A stretch of DNA of 64,000 nucleotides, from NCBI GenBank assembly GCA_934467415.1, contig CAKSLQ010000003.1:62001-126000 (forward strand), given 5' to 3'. The DNA comes from an uncultured Eubacteriales bacterium. Its GTDB lineage: Bacteria; Bacillota; Clostridia; Oscillospirales; CAG-272. Of the stretch, positions 50,681 through 59,409 are shown piece by piece (position 1 is the stretch's first letter; each line of letters starts with the position of its first letter). The notes under the pieces are model-generated. The model did no database searches and was not told the DNA's origin. It saw only the letters and a program-made list of their open reading frames with translations. The position numbers and the translations under genes were made by a program.

Positions 50681-52613
50681 GAGTTTTCTTGAGATTTTCC
50701 AGCTCGTCGAGATAGGATTTTGCCGATGCGTCGGACGGCATACGGAAGTCGCTGCGCGGCGAGAGCGTCACCGAGCCGACCTTCGGGCCGTCGGGCAGGC
50801 AGGTGCGCTTGAACTGCTGTGCAAAGAAGCGGCGCACGAACATGCGGAGCCAGGAGAGAATTGTTTCGGCGTCATATTCGCCCGCAAAGGCACAGCACGC
50901 GAGGCGGAAAATCTTCGCCGGGCGGCAGCCCATGCGCACCATGTGGTAGAGGAAGAAGTCGTGCAGCTCGTAAGGGCCGACGATCTGCTCGGTCACCTGC
51001 GAGATCACGCCGTCCTTCGGCGGCAGCAGCTCGGGGCTGACCGGCGTTGCGAGGATGTCGAAAAGGGCGTCGGCAAGCGCGGTTTTGCCCGCGTCGCGGC
51101 AGGTCTCGGCGCGGCGGCGCACGATGTGGCGCACCAGCGTCTTCGGCACCGAGGCGTTGACGCCGTACATCGACATGTGGTCGCCGTTGTAGGTGGCAAA
51201 GCCGAGCGCCAGCTCGGAGAGATCGCCCGTGCCGACCACGATGCCGCCCTCCTTGTTGGCGAGATCCATCAGGATCTGCGTGCGCTCACGCGCCTGGCAG
51301 TTTTCATAGGTCACGTCGTGCGTTTCGGGGTCCTGTCCGATGTCGCGGAAGTGGATGTCCACCGCGTCCTTGATGTCGATGTCCGAGAAGGTCGTGCCGA
51401 GCGCGGCGGCCAGCGTCTCCGCGTTGGATTTGGTGCGCTTCGTCGTGCCGAAGCAGGGCATCGTCACGGCGTGGATGTCGGACATGGGGCGGCCCGCAAT
51501 TTCGCAGGCGCGCACCGCGACCAGCAGGGCGAGGCAGGAGTCGAGGCCGCCGGAAAGCCCGATTACGAGCGTCTTTGCGCAGGCGGCCTCCATGCGGCGG
51601 GCAAGCCCGCGCGCCTGAATTTCGAGGATGCGGTCGCAGCGGTCGTTCTTCTCGCCGTCGTCCGACGGGACGAAGGGATGCTTGTCCACAAAGCGGGTCA
51701 GCACCGTCTCGGCAAGCCCGCCCGCGGAGAACGGGATGCGGACATAGCCGTCGTCGGCAAAGGCGGCGAAGGTGTTCATCTTCACGCGCTCCATCACGAG
51801 CTTTTCGCAGTCGATCTCGCTTGCCGCAAAGCTGTCGGCCGCAAAGGGCGCGGCTTCGGCCAGCAGACTGCCGTTTTCGGCGATGAGGTTGTGCGCCGAG
51901 AAGACCAGGTCGGTCGAGGATTCGCCCTCGCCCGCGTCGGCGTAAATATAGGCGCAGAGCGCGCGGGCGCTGCTCGTCGAGACCAGCATCCGGCGGTAGG
52001 CGTCCTTGCCGACCAGCTCGTCCGAGGCGGAGAGGTTGGCGATGACGGTCGCGCCCGCGGCGGCATGGCGCAGCGACGGCGGCGCGGCCACCCACAGATC
52101 CTCGCAGATCTCGACGGCGAGCGTGAAGGCGGGGACTTCGTCCATTGTAAAGAGCTGCTTTGTGCCGAGCAGTACGTCAAAGCCGCAGAACGTCACCGGG
52201 ACGTTCTCGGCGATGGCGGGCGCGAAATGGCGGCTCTCGTAAAATTCGCGGTAGTCGGGGATGTTGCTTTTCGGCACGAGGCCGAGCAGCCTGCCGTCCG
52301 TGACCACGGCGGCGCAGTTGTAGAGGCGGTTGCCGTAGACAACGGGCAGGCCGACGAGCGTCAGCATATGCAGGCCGCGCGAGGCTTCGATCACGCGGGC
52401 AAGCGCCGCTTCGGCGTCGGAGAGCAGCTTGGTCTGGAAGAACAGGTCGGCGCAGGTGTAGCCGGTGAGAAACAGCTCGGGCAGGACGAGCAGCTTTGCG
52501 CCCGCCGCGTCGGCGCGGTGCATCGCGGCGATCACGGTCTCGGCATTCTGCATCGGCGTGCCGAGCGCCACGCGCGGACTGTACGCCGCGACCTTGACAA
52601 ATCCGTCTTTCAT
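50673..52613 (-). CDS. nadE: Glutamine-dependent NAD(+) synthetase
   Basis: Final step of NAD synthesis: amidates nicotinate adenine dinucleotide using glutamine. Two domains in 646 residues. The N-terminal nitrilase-type glutaminase (1-280) has E46 in VLPELFLTGY and the nucleophile Cys in LAVEICEDLWV. The C-terminal synthetase has the pyrophosphatase P-loop VIGLSGGLDSCLALL (about 368) and VGTGDLSELALGFATYNGDH. The start at 52613 (GAGGAAA upstream) gives MKDGFVKVAAYSPRV, the usual N-terminus; the longer frame is repeat sequence. It is a single gene with no leader element recognised. Confidence 0.96.
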   Translation of the reverse strand: MKDGFVKVAAYSPRVALGTPMQNAETVIAAMHRADAAGAKLLVLPELFLTGYTCADLFFQTKLLSDAEAALARVIEASRGLHMLTLVGLPVVYGNRLYNCAAVVTDGRLLGLVPKSNIPDYREFYESRHFAPAIAENVPVTFCGFDVLLGTKQLFTMDEVPAFTLAVEICEDLWVAAPPSLRHAAAGATVIANLSASDELVGKDAYRRMLVSTSSARALCAYIYADAGEGESSTDLVFSAHNLIAENGSLLAEAAPFAADSFAASEIDCEKLVMERVKMNTFAAFADDGYVRIPFSAGGLAETVLTRFVDKHPFVPSDDGEKNDRCDRILEIQARGLARRMEAACAKTLVIGLSGGLDSCLALLVAVRACEIAGRPMSDIHAVTMPCFGTTKRTKSNAETLAAALGTTFSDIDIKDAVDIHFRDIGQDPETHDVTYENCQARERTQILMDLANKEGGIVVGTGDLSELALGFATYNGDHMSMYGVNASVPKTLVRHIVRRRAETCRDAGKTALADALFDILATPVSPELLPPKDGVISQVTEQIVGPYELHDFFLYHMVRMGCRPAKIFRLACCAFAGEYDAETILSWLRMFVRRFFAQQFKRTCLPDGPKVGSVTLSPRSDFRMPSDASAKSYLDELENLKKTLA

Positions 52614-52636
52614 AGTGGTTTCCTCTGTATCAAAAT

Positions 52637-52772
52637 TCAGGCTCCCCTGTGCAAGGGGGTGAGTTGTACGAGACACAAAAGCGTCTCGCGGAGTTTTTCT
52701 TCGTCGGCTAAACACCGACGATTTCGCGAGCGAAACCGAAAAACATCCTGACGCAGTTGACTGAGGGGTTGT
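52637..52772. repeat. Family A fragment upstream of nadE
   Basis: GGCTCCCCTGTGCAAGGGG at 52642-52660 matches the first hairpin of copy 1, and GACTGAGGGGTTGTT near 52757-52771 matches its inner end. Between them is a 95-base foreign segment with its own hairpins (CGAGAC/GTCTCG; GTCGG-ctaaaca-CCGAC; TTTCGC-ga-GCGAAA). Confidence 0.6.
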
Positions 52773-53738
52773 TCACCGCAGGGCTATTTTTTCCTTGCGG
52801 ACGTCCTCGCCGCAGAAGACGAGGGGGGTATATTCGCCGAACAGGCGGGAGGCGATGCGCTCGCCGTAGCGGTCGGTCAGCTCTTTCGCCGACAGGTTGG
52901 TGCTCATGACGGTCGGCAGACCGCGCACGAGGCGCGTGTTGATGATGTCGTAGAGGCAGGCGGTGGTGAACGTGCCGCCGAGCTCTGTGCCGAGATCGTC
53001 GAGGATCAGCAGCTCGACCGTAAGATAGCGGTCGGTATCGTCCGCGCCGTCGTGAAACCGTGCGTTTTCAAACGCGGAGAAGACATGCATCGCCGAGTCG
53101 TACAGCACGTCAAAGCCGCGGTCGATGACCGTCTTGGCGATCGCGCTGGACAGATGCGTCTTGCCGAGCCCCGTACCGCCGAGAAAGAGCAGCGACGGGC
53201 CGTTTTTCGGTGAAAAGTCCTGCGCGAAGCTTTGCGCCGCCTCGAAATTGTGCTTCATGCGGGAGTAGGCCTCCGGGTCGCGCTTGTAGTAATCGAGCGA
53301 AAACGTGCCGAAGGACTGCGTGGCGATCAGCCGCGCGACGCCCGCCGACTCGTAACCGCGCAGGGTGAGCGCCCGGCGGAAGCAGGCGCACATTTTTGTG
53401 CCGACAAAGCCGGTATCGCCGCAGGCGGTGCATTCGTAGTGCACATCGGCGTAGTCGGCGGGGTAACCGGCATTCTTCAAAAGCTCGACCATGGCCAGCC
53501 GCATGTCCACGGTCTCCTGCTTGATCTTGGCGATGCGTTCATCCAGTCCCTCGCGCCCCTCCAGCGCCGCGCCCATGATGCGGCTTGCCGTCGTGGCGAG
53601 TGCCGCGTCAAGCTCGGCGTAGCCGGGCAGCTTTCGCCGCAGCTCTTCCTTGCGGGCATCGGCCTTTTCGATGGCGCGGAGCGGCTTTTCGGCATACTCT
53701 TCGCGGAGCTTATAGTAATTCTCGTTGTTGTAGCTCAT
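52773..53738 (-). CDS. DnaI/DnaC-type helicase loader ATPase
   Basis: AAA+ ATPase of 321 residues that likely loads the replicative helicase. The N-terminal helical part has a zinc-site-like CTACGDTGFVGTKMCACFRR (about 103-122). The ATPase core shows LFLGGTGLGKTHLSSAIAK (Walker A) and LLILDDLGTELGG (Walker B), then the sensor region STNLSAKEL. Its start overlaps the stop of the DnaD-like gene by 4 bases. The pairing with a DnaD-like protein is the Firmicutes primosome arrangement. Confidence 0.92.
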   Translation of the reverse strand: MSYNNENYYKLREEYAEKPLRAIEKADARKEELRRKLPGYAELDAALATTASRIMGAALEGREGLDERIAKIKQETVDMRLAMVELLKNAGYPADYADVHYECTACGDTGFVGTKMCACFRRALTLRGYESAGVARLIATQSFGTFSLDYYKRDPEAYSRMKHNFEAAQSFAQDFSPKNGPSLLFLGGTGLGKTHLSSAIAKTVIDRGFDVLYDSAMHVFSAFENARFHDGADDTDRYLTVELLILDDLGTELGGTFTTACLYDIINTRLVRGLPTVMSTNLSAKELTDRYGERIASRLFGEYTPLVFCGEDVRKEKIALR

Positions 53739-54730
53739 GATTTGCCCCCCGCCTCACCGTAGGAACGGCGAATTGCTTTTTCAAAAAAGTCTTCGGTGTC
53801 AAAGCTCTGCGGCTGCTTGCCGCTCTTTGCGGCGGGCTTGGCCCGCTTTGCCCCCTTTGCAGCCTCGACGTCAGCGGGCGTCTTGTACCCCGCCTCATGC
53901 CAGGCGCGCAGGATGGAGGCGGCATAGGCGATCGAGGCCTTGCCGATCGTGTTGACGGTCTTCTCGTAGGCGGCTCTGACCATGTCCTCGCCGTAGCCGA
54001 GGAGGCCGAACCAGCTGTCCACGGCGGCGCGCTCCTTCTCGGTCAGCGTGCGCTGTCCGAGGCCGAACAGGCGGCGGACGATGCCCTCGTGCGTCTCGCT
54101 TTCCTCGCGGCGGCGCAGCCATTCTTCCAGCGCCGCGGGGGTGGTGATCCCCTTGTCGCAGAGGTCGTAGGCGACCTTCTCGACGTAGCGGAGCGGCATC
54201 TCCTTTTTGCAGACGTAGTAGCCGATCAGATTGAGGATGAATTCGCCGGGCAGATGCAGCGAGGCGTAGAGCGAGGCGACGATGCCGATCTCGCTTTCGT
54301 TGAAGATCCAGCCCGCCGTCTGCTGTGCGGCGTGCAGCAGGCTCGAAAAGTCTGCGTTCTCTTTGGCCACGCGGCAGAGCTCCGCGCCGCTCAGCTGCAT
54401 CGGCGCTTTGTTCCGCAGGGGCTTGTCCGCGGGGGCGGGAACGTCCGCCGCGGCCGCCGGCACAGCTGCGTCCGCCTTTTCCGCCGCGGGGCGGCGGGAT
54501 ACGCCGAGCAGCCCCGCGCCGCGCCAGAACTTGACCGAGGAGCGCACCTCGCTCTCGGTGAGCGCGAGCGCTTCGGCGGCGTCCTTCGGCTCGAAATCTT
54601 CGCCGTCCGCGTCGCGGAGCGCGGCGTAGATCAGCACGCGCAGGTCGGCGGCGTCCGCGTCGGCCAGCAGAGGCTCGACGGCGCGCGGGAGGATGGGATT
54701 ATTCTGTTTTCCGTCGATCTTCAGCTTCAT
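53735..54730 (-). CDS. DnaD-domain replication protein
   Basis: Primosome component of 331 residues. The N-terminal winged-helix-like region (about 20-85, EALALTESEVRSSVKFWRGAGLLG) is followed by an Ala/Pro linker and two DnaD/DnaB_2-type helical domains (about 140-215, IASLYASLHLPGEFILNLIG; about 225-300, WFGLLGYGEDMVRAAYEKT with the family YxxxI-like motif). It ends in a basic tail with FDTEDFFEKAIRRSYG. Overlap with the loader gene supports a joint role in replication restart or initiation. It lies 21 bases after rex. Confidence 0.9.
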   Translation of the reverse strand: MKLKIDGKQNNPILPRAVEPLLADADAADLRVLIYAALRDADGEDFEPKDAAEALALTESEVRSSVKFWRGAGLLGVSRRPAAEKADAAVPAAAADVPAPADKPLRNKAPMQLSGAELCRVAKENADFSSLLHAAQQTAGWIFNESEIGIVASLYASLHLPGEFILNLIGYYVCKKEMPLRYVEKVAYDLCDKGITTPAALEEWLRRREESETHEGIVRRLFGLGQRTLTEKERAAVDSWFGLLGYGEDMVRAAYEKTVNTIGKASIAYAASILRAWHEAGYKTPADVEAAKGAKRAKPAAKSGKQPQSFDTEDFFEKAIRRSYGEAGGKS

Positions 54731-54751
54731 TTTGCCTTTGCCCCCGGAGGT

Positions 54752-55435
54752 CTATTCTTCGTCTTCGTCCTTGGACGCGCCTGCGCGCATCTTGTAGGTC
54801 AGCTGCATCAGCGAGTCGCCGATGTGAACGTTCTGCACGGCGGTGTTCGTGTGTGCGAGGTCAAGCTCCACATTGGTGAAGTTGAGGATGCCCTTGACGC
54901 CGAGCGCCGCCAGCTTTTCCGCCGTTTCCTTGGCGTAGGTGCGCGGCAGGGTCAGGACGGCGAGGTCCACGTCGTTCTGGCGCACATATTCGGCCAGGCG
55001 ATCCACATGGTACACGCGCAGCACGCCGTATTCCGCGCCGACGATGGCGGGCGAAACGTCAAACAGCGCCGTCAGCGTGATGCCGCGCTTGTGAAACATC
55101 GGGCTGCCGACCAGCGCAAGGCCGAGGTGACCCGCGCCGATGATGATCGCGCGATAGCCCTCGTCCACGCCGAGAATTTCGCTGATCTTGCTGTAGAGGT
55201 ACTTCACGTTGTAGCCGTATCCCTGCTGGCCGAAGCCGCCGAAGCAGTTGAGGTCCTGCCGAATCTGCGAGGCGGTGACGTTCATCATCTTGGACAGCTC
55301 CCCCGAGCTGATGCGCATACGTCCCGCCTCTTTCAGCTCGCGCAGATACCGGAAATAGCGCGGCAGACGCTTGATGACGGCGGGGGAAATGCGGTAGCCC
55401 GCGGATCTAACCTTATCCTGATTGATTTCTTCCAT
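54752..55435 (-). CDS. rex: Redox-sensing transcriptional repressor Rex
   Basis: DNA-binding repressor that releases fermentation genes when NADH rises. The 227 residues comprise a winged helix (ISPAVIKRLPRYFRYLRELK, then SSGELSKMMNVTASQIRQDL) and a Rossmann NAD(H)-binding domain (AIIIGAGHLGLALV) with the closing GVKGILNFTNVEL. The start at 55435 (AAAGGG upstream) gives MEEINQDKVRS. No convincing Rex operator (TTGTTAAnnnnTTAACAA) was found in the intergenic regions I examined, so its targets are probably outside the window. Confidence 0.95.
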   Translation of the reverse strand: MEEINQDKVRSAGYRISPAVIKRLPRYFRYLRELKEAGRMRISSGELSKMMNVTASQIRQDLNCFGGFGQQGYGYNVKYLYSKISEILGVDEGYRAIIIGAGHLGLALVGSPMFHKRGITLTALFDVSPAIVGAEYGVLRVYHVDRLAEYVRQNDVDLAVLTLPRTYAKETAEKLAALGVKGILNFTNVELDLAHTNTAVQNVHIGDSLMQLTYKMRAGASKDEDEE

Positions 55436-55464
55436 GATTTCAGCCCTTTCGAGAAAGTTACGCC

Positions 55465-56466
55465 TCAGACGGCAGAGGCGTTGAGGTCGGAAGCGGCGCG
55501 TGCGCCGCATTTGTATTCATAGTAGCCCTGGAGCGCGACCATCGCCGCGTTGTCGCCGCACAGGTTCAGCGGCGGCAGACAGAGGCGCGCCCCATGCTTT
55601 TTGCAGACCTTGTCCGCGGCGGCGCGCAGGTGCGAGTTGGCGGAGACGCCGCCCGCCACGACCACGGTGGAAAGCCCGGTCGCGTCCAGCGCCATGCCGA
55701 GCTTTTTGGCAAAGCCGTCGGCAACGGTGGCGGTGAAGGAGGCGGCAAGGTCGGCGCGGTCCACTTCTTCGCCGCGTGCCTCGGCGTTGTGGATGAGGTT
55801 GAGCGCGGCGGTCTTGAGCCCCGAGAACGAGAAGTCCAGCGTATCGCCCGCGAGCGCGGGAGAGGGCAGCTTGTAGGCGTGCGGATCGCCCTCGCAGGCG
55901 AGGCGGTCCATCGCCGCGCCGCCGGGGTAGGGCATCCCGATCACGCGCCCGATCTTGTCAAAGGCTTCACCCGCCGCGTCGTCGCGGGTCGAGCCGATCT
56001 CGTGGAAGGACGCATAGCCGCCCACGATGTAAAACGAGGTGTGCCCGCCCGAGAGCACTACGCCGAGAAAGGGCGGCGCAAGGTCGGGGTAGGCCGCATA
56101 GGCGGCGGCGATGTGCGCGCGCACATGATCCACGCCGACGAGCGGAATGCCGTTTGCCACGGCGAGTGACTTTGCAAAGTTGACGCCGACGAGCAGCGCG
56201 CCGATGAGGCCCGGATGGGAGGTGACGGCCACCAGCCCGACGTCGCCGAGCGTGATCTTCGCTTCGTCGAGCGCCTCGTGCGTGATGCGCGTGACCGCCT
56301 CGATGTGGGCACGCCCCGCGATCTCGGGGACGACGCCGCCGTAGAGGCGATGAATGTCGATCTGCGACGCCACAATGTCGGCGGCGATGCGGCGGCCGTT
56401 GTCGTCCGCCTCGACCACCGCTGCGCTGGTCTCGTCGCAGGAGCTTTCGATTCCTAAAATGTACAT
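55465..56466 (-). CDS. tsaD: tRNA N6-threonylcarbamoyladenosine synthase catalytic subunit TsaD
   Basis: Metal-dependent transferase that attaches the threonylcarbamoyl group to A37 of tRNA, working with TsaB and TsaE encoded near 41 kb. The start at 56466 gives MYILGIESSCDETSAAVVEA. Metal ligands H114 and H118 are in HVRAHIAAAY; GGHTSFY, GEAFDKIGRVIGMPYPGG and the C-terminal CGDNAAMVA complete the family pattern. The 333-residue length is usual. AGGGAA lies 5-10 bases upstream. A longer frame runs upstream through rimI and is not real. Confidence 0.96.
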   Translation of the reverse strand: MYILGIESSCDETSAAVVEADDNGRRIAADIVASQIDIHRLYGGVVPEIAGRAHIEAVTRITHEALDEAKITLGDVGLVAVTSHPGLIGALLVGVNFAKSLAVANGIPLVGVDHVRAHIAAAYAAYPDLAPPFLGVVLSGGHTSFYIVGGYASFHEIGSTRDDAAGEAFDKIGRVIGMPYPGGAAMDRLACEGDPHAYKLPSPALAGDTLDFSFSGLKTAALNLIHNAEARGEEVDRADLAASFTATVADGFAKKLGMALDATGLSTVVVAGGVSANSHLRAAADKVCKKHGARLCLPPLNLCGDNAAMVALQGYYEYKCGARAASDLNASAV

Positions 56467-56519
56467 AGTGTTCCCTGTGAAAGAAATTTTTGCTTCGGAT
56501 TGCCGTCCGGCATGCCCGG

Positions 56520-56966
56520 TCAGCCGCTTTCGGCTGCCGCGTCCCGGCGGCAGAGCACCGCGTCCTCGCGGGGGCTTTCGTAGTAGTTTTTGCGTATGCC
56601 GCATTCGGAAAAGCCGAGCGCGGCGTAGAGCGCGCGGGCGGGGGCATTGCTCCGCCGCACCTCGAGGTAGACCGTGCCGCCGACCTTGCCGAGCAGGGCG
56701 CGCACCAGTGCGCGTCCCGCGCCGCACCCGCGCAGGGCGGGCGGGACGGCGACCGTTATGATGTCGGTCTCGTCCAGCACGGTGCAGGCGGCGATGTAGC
56801 CTGAAAAAGCGCCGTCCGCCTCGGCGACAAGCAGCGTGCGCGCGGGGTCGGTCAGCATGTCCGCAAAGTCCTCCGCACGCCACGGGCGGGAGAAGCAGAG
56901 CGCCTCCAGCGCCGCCACGGCGGGGATGTCGGCCGCGCAGGCCGCGCGCACCGTCACCGCCGTCAT
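56520..56966 (-). CDS. rimI: Ribosomal protein S18-alanine N-acetyltransferase (RimI-like)
   Basis: GNAT-fold acetyltransferase of 148 residues. The acetyl-CoA loop is LRGCGAGRALVRALL (about 88-102), followed by LEVRRSNAPARALYAALGF, the RimI pattern ending with the conserved Tyr/Phe. In bacteria RimI acetylates the N-terminus of S18 and perhaps other proteins. Neighbourhood with tsaD is common. Its start overlaps the phosphatase stop by 4 bases. Specificity is inferred from family and context. Confidence 0.9.
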   Translation of the reverse strand: MTAVTVRAACAADIPAVAALEALCFSRPWRAEDFADMLTDPARTLLVAEADGAFSGYIAACTVLDETDIITVAVPPALRGCGAGRALVRALLGKVGGTVYLEVRRSNAPARALYAALGFSECGIRKNYYESPREDAVLCRRDAAAESG

Positions 56967-57463
56967 ACGCCGCCCTCCGCAAACAGCATCGGAAAGGCGT
57001 CCGCCATCGCGCGGCGGATGTCGGCAAGGCAGGCCCGGTAGCAGGCGAGGTCGCCGCCGTGCGGGTTCGGGATCTCGCCGAGCACGCGGATCTGCGAGGC
57101 ATGCTCGGGATAGGCGCCGAGCAGCGCCTCGGCGTGGGCGGCCGACAGGCAGAACACGCCGTCGCAGCGGTCAAAATCCGCCGCGGTGAACCGCACGGAG
57201 CGGTGGCTGCGGTAGTCGTTGCGCCCCCGGCTCTCGATGCCCGCTTCTTCCAGCGCCCGCGCCGCGTTCTCGCTGATAGGCGAGCCGTCTTTGGCCGCAA
57301 TGCCGCGGCTGAATGCGAGGTAACCGCGTCCCGCGCCGGCGGCGGTCAGCAGAGCCGCCGCCATCGGTGAGCGGCAGGTGTTGCCGGTGCAGACAAAGCA
57401 GTAGACGCGGATATCCTTCGTGCGGATGTCCTTGACGGCAAATTTCGGTGCAGCCGTCTGCAT
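56963..57463 (-). CDS. Low-molecular-weight protein phosphatase
   Basis: Cytoplasmic phosphatase of 166 residues. The active-site loop C25-T-G-N-T-C-R31 followed by SPMAAALL is the LMW-PTP signature, and the Thr at the third loop position is the feature linked to phospho-arginine phosphatases (YwlE type). The C-terminal general-acid region appears as EIPNPHGGDL. The start at 57463 immediately follows the comEB stop, and no strong ribosome site is seen, so translation is likely coupled. The substrate may be phosphotyrosine or phosphoarginine proteins. Confidence 0.88.
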   Translation of the reverse strand: MQTAAPKFAVKDIRTKDIRVYCFVCTGNTCRSPMAAALLTAAGAGRGYLAFSRGIAAKDGSPISENAARALEEAGIESRGRNDYRSHRSVRFTAADFDRCDGVFCLSAAHAEALLGAYPEHASQIRVLGEIPNPHGGDLACYRACLADIRRAMADAFPMLFAEGGV

Positions 57464-57464
57464 G

Positions 57465-57956
57465 TCAATAGCCGAGCGCCGTGCCGAGGCTGTCGTCGTT
57501 CTCCAGCCAGTCCTCCACGGCGATCTTGCGGTAGGTATCCTTCGTGTCGCGGATGACGACCCATTCGATGCCCGCGTTGATAATCATGCGCTTGCACATC
57601 ATGCAGTTGGACGTGTCCGGCATGACGGCGCCGTCGTGCGGCGAGGTGCAGCACATATAGAGCGTCGCGCCGAGCATCTCGGTGCGGGGTGCGGCGATGA
57701 TGGCGTTGGCCTCGGAATGCACCGAGCGGCAGAGCTCATAGCGTTCGCCGCGCGGGATGTTCATCTCCTCACGCTTGCAGGACGCGAGGTCGCTGCAATT
57801 TTTGCGCCCGCGGGGCGCGCCGTTGTAGCCGGTGGCGACGATGCTGTCGTTTTTCACGATGATCGAGCCGAAGCGGCGGCGCAGACAGGTGCTGCGCTCC
57901 GAGACGATCTCGGCAATGTCAAGATAGTAGTTTTCTTTCGATACTCTGTCCATCAC
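57465..57956 (-). CDS. comEB: dCMP deaminase family protein (ComEB-like)
   Basis: Zinc-dependent deaminase of 163 residues, probably making dUMP from dCMP for thymidylate synthesis. It has HSEANAIIAAP (zinc His and catalytic Glu, about 81-91) and SNCMMCKRMIINAGI (zinc cysteines, about 118-132). The N-terminal TCLRRRFGSIIVKND is typical of bacterial dCMP deaminases found with competence genes. It follows galU by 12 bases. Confidence 0.93.
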   Translation of the reverse strand: MMDRVSKENYYLDIAEIVSERSTCLRRRFGSIIVKNDSIVATGYNGAPRGRKNCSDLASCKREEMNIPRGERYELCRSVHSEANAIIAAPRTEMLGATLYMCCTSPHDGAVMPDTSNCMMCKRMIINAGIEWVVIRDTKDTYRKIAVEDWLENDDSLGTALGY

Positions 57957-57968
57957 GGCATCCTTTCT

Positions 57969-58841
57969 TCAGAAGCGGTAGTTTTTCACAAATTCGGCAA
58001 ATGCCGCCGCCGTCTCCGGGTGCTCGAGCGCCTTGACGAAATTCGCCTCGGCGAAGCCGAGCTTCGACCCGATGTCGTAGCGGTCGCCCTCGAAAATCTT
58101 CGCGGTCACGCCGTGCGCGCGGGCATAGGCCGCCATCGCGTCGGTCAGCTGCACCTCGCCGCCCGCGCCGGGCGCGGTGTGTTCGAGAATCGTGAAGATC
58201 TCGGGCGTGAGCAGGACGCGGCCGAGGATTGCCAGATTGGAGAATTCCTCGCCCGGCTTCGGCTTTTCAATCATGTCGTCCACAAAAAATTCGGTGTCCG
58301 AGCCCTCGATGGGCGCGGCCTTCATCGAGCAGTATTTGGAGAGCAGCTCGTGCGGCACCTCCTTGACGCCGACGGCGGCGCGGCCGTAGGCCTCGTAGGT
58401 GTCCATCAGCTGGCGGGTGACCGGCTTTTCGCTGAAAATGATGTCGTCGCCGTACAGCACGGCAAACGGCTCGTCGCCGATGAAGTTCTTCGCGCGCAGC
58501 ACGGCGTGGCCGAGCCCGCGCGGCTCCTTCTGCCGCAGAAAATAGACGTTGGCAAGGTCGCACGCCGCGCGGAGCGCATCGCGGTCGGCCTCGCGCCCCT
58601 TCTTTGCAAGGGCGGCGTCATATTCGGGCGAGTAGTCGAAAAAGTCCTCCATCGGGGCCTTGTCGCGCCCCGTGATGATGAGCACGTCGGTGATGCCGCT
58701 GTCGGCGGCCTCCTTGACCAGATAATAGATGGCGGGATAGTCCATGATGGGGAGCATTTCCTTGGGGACGGCACGGGAGATCGGCAGCATGCGCGTGCCG
58801 AGACCTGCCGCGGGGATGATCGCTTTTGTGACCTTTTTCAT
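57969..58841 (-). CDS. galU: UTP-glucose-1-phosphate uridylyltransferase
   Basis: Makes UDP-glucose for cell-surface glycans. The 290 residues begin KKVTKAIIPAAGLGTRMLP, the nucleotide-binding signature, then PKEMLPIMDYPAIYYLVKE, GLGHAVLRAKNFIGDEPFAV (substrate loop with the catalytic region VLYGDD) and GDRYDIGSKLGF. The ATG at 58841 has GGAGGA directly upstream; a longer frame starts in the promoter region. It heads an eight-gene operon that runs to the helicase loader gene. Confidence 0.96.
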   Translation of the reverse strand: MKKVTKAIIPAAGLGTRMLPISRAVPKEMLPIMDYPAIYYLVKEAADSGITDVLIITGRDKAPMEDFFDYSPEYDAALAKKGREADRDALRAACDLANVYFLRQKEPRGLGHAVLRAKNFIGDEPFAVLYGDDIIFSEKPVTRQLMDTYEAYGRAAVGVKEVPHELLSKYCSMKAAPIEGSDTEFFVDDMIEKPKPGEEFSNLAILGRVLLTPEIFTILEHTAPGAGGEVQLTDAMAAYARAHGVTAKIFEGDRYDIGSKLGFAEANFVKALEHPETAAAFAEFVKNYRF

Positions 58842-58903
58842 TCGTTCCTCCGTTTGGGGCTCGCGCCCGTGGGCAGACGAACCCAAGATACATTAACAAG
58901 ACC

Positions 58904-58932
58904 ATTATAGTACAAGATTGTGAAAAAAGCAA
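58904..58932 (-). promoter_or_regulatory. SigA promoter of the galU operon
   Basis: Read on the minus strand: TTGCTT (58927-58932), 17-bp spacer, TATAAT (58904-58909). Confidence 0.75.
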
Positions 58933-58969
58933 CGTTTTTGCGGCTTTTCCTCTTATTTAATGAAATATA

Positions 58970-58998
58970 TTGAATCATCCGCGCCGTTGTGGTACAAT
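58970..58998 (+). promoter_or_regulatory. SigA promoter of rbfA-nrnA
   Basis: TTGAAT (58970-58975), 17-bp spacer, TACAAT (58993-58998), 49 bases before the rbfA start. Confidence 0.75.
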
Positions 58999-59046
58999 AT
59001 TGGGAAGAACAAGACGCGGGAATTTCCCGCGAGATAGAGGTAACAC

Positions 59047-59409
59047 ATGGCAAATTACAGAAGAGGACGCATCAACGACGAGATGCAGAAGGAACTGTCG
59101 GCGCTGCTGCGCGAGATCAAGGATCCGCGCGTTTCGGGCGCGATGGTCAGCATCACGGCGGCGCAGGTCACGCCGGATATGAAGTATGCCACCGTGTATT
59201 TTTCGGTTCTCGGCGGCGACCCGAAGGAGACGAAAAAGGGGCTGGACAGCGCGAAGGGCTTCATCCGCCGCGAGATCGCGGCGCGGCTCAATCTGCGCAA
59301 TACGCCCGAGTTCAACTTTGTGTTTGACGATTCCATCCGCTACGGCGCGCATATCTCCAAGCTGATCGAGGATATCAAAACGGCGGACGGCGGAAAGGAA
59401 AACAAATGA
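59047..59409 (+). CDS. rbfA: 30S ribosome-binding factor RbfA
   Basis: Assembly factor of 120 residues that helps mature the 16S rRNA 5' end, especially in the cold. Typical phrases: YRRGRINDEMQKELSALL, IKDPRVSGAMVSITAAQVTP and RYGAHISKLI with a KH-like fold in between. The site GAGGTAAC lies just before the ATG. Its stop overlaps the nrnA start by 4 bases; rbfA followed by a DHH phosphoesterase is a common Firmicutes order, here without infB or nusA upstream. Confidence 0.95.
   Translation: MANYRRGRINDEMQKELSALLREIKDPRVSGAMVSITAAQVTPDMKYATVYFSVLGGDPKETKKGLDSAKGFIRREIAARLNLRNTPEFNFVFDDSIRYGAHISKLIEDIKTADGGKENK

Noticed and set aside
55465..57300. tsaD frame extended upstream to 611 codons
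   Set aside because: The extension reads through rimI and the phosphatase in the wrong frame; the true N-terminus MYILGIESSCDET starts at 56466 with its own ribosome site.
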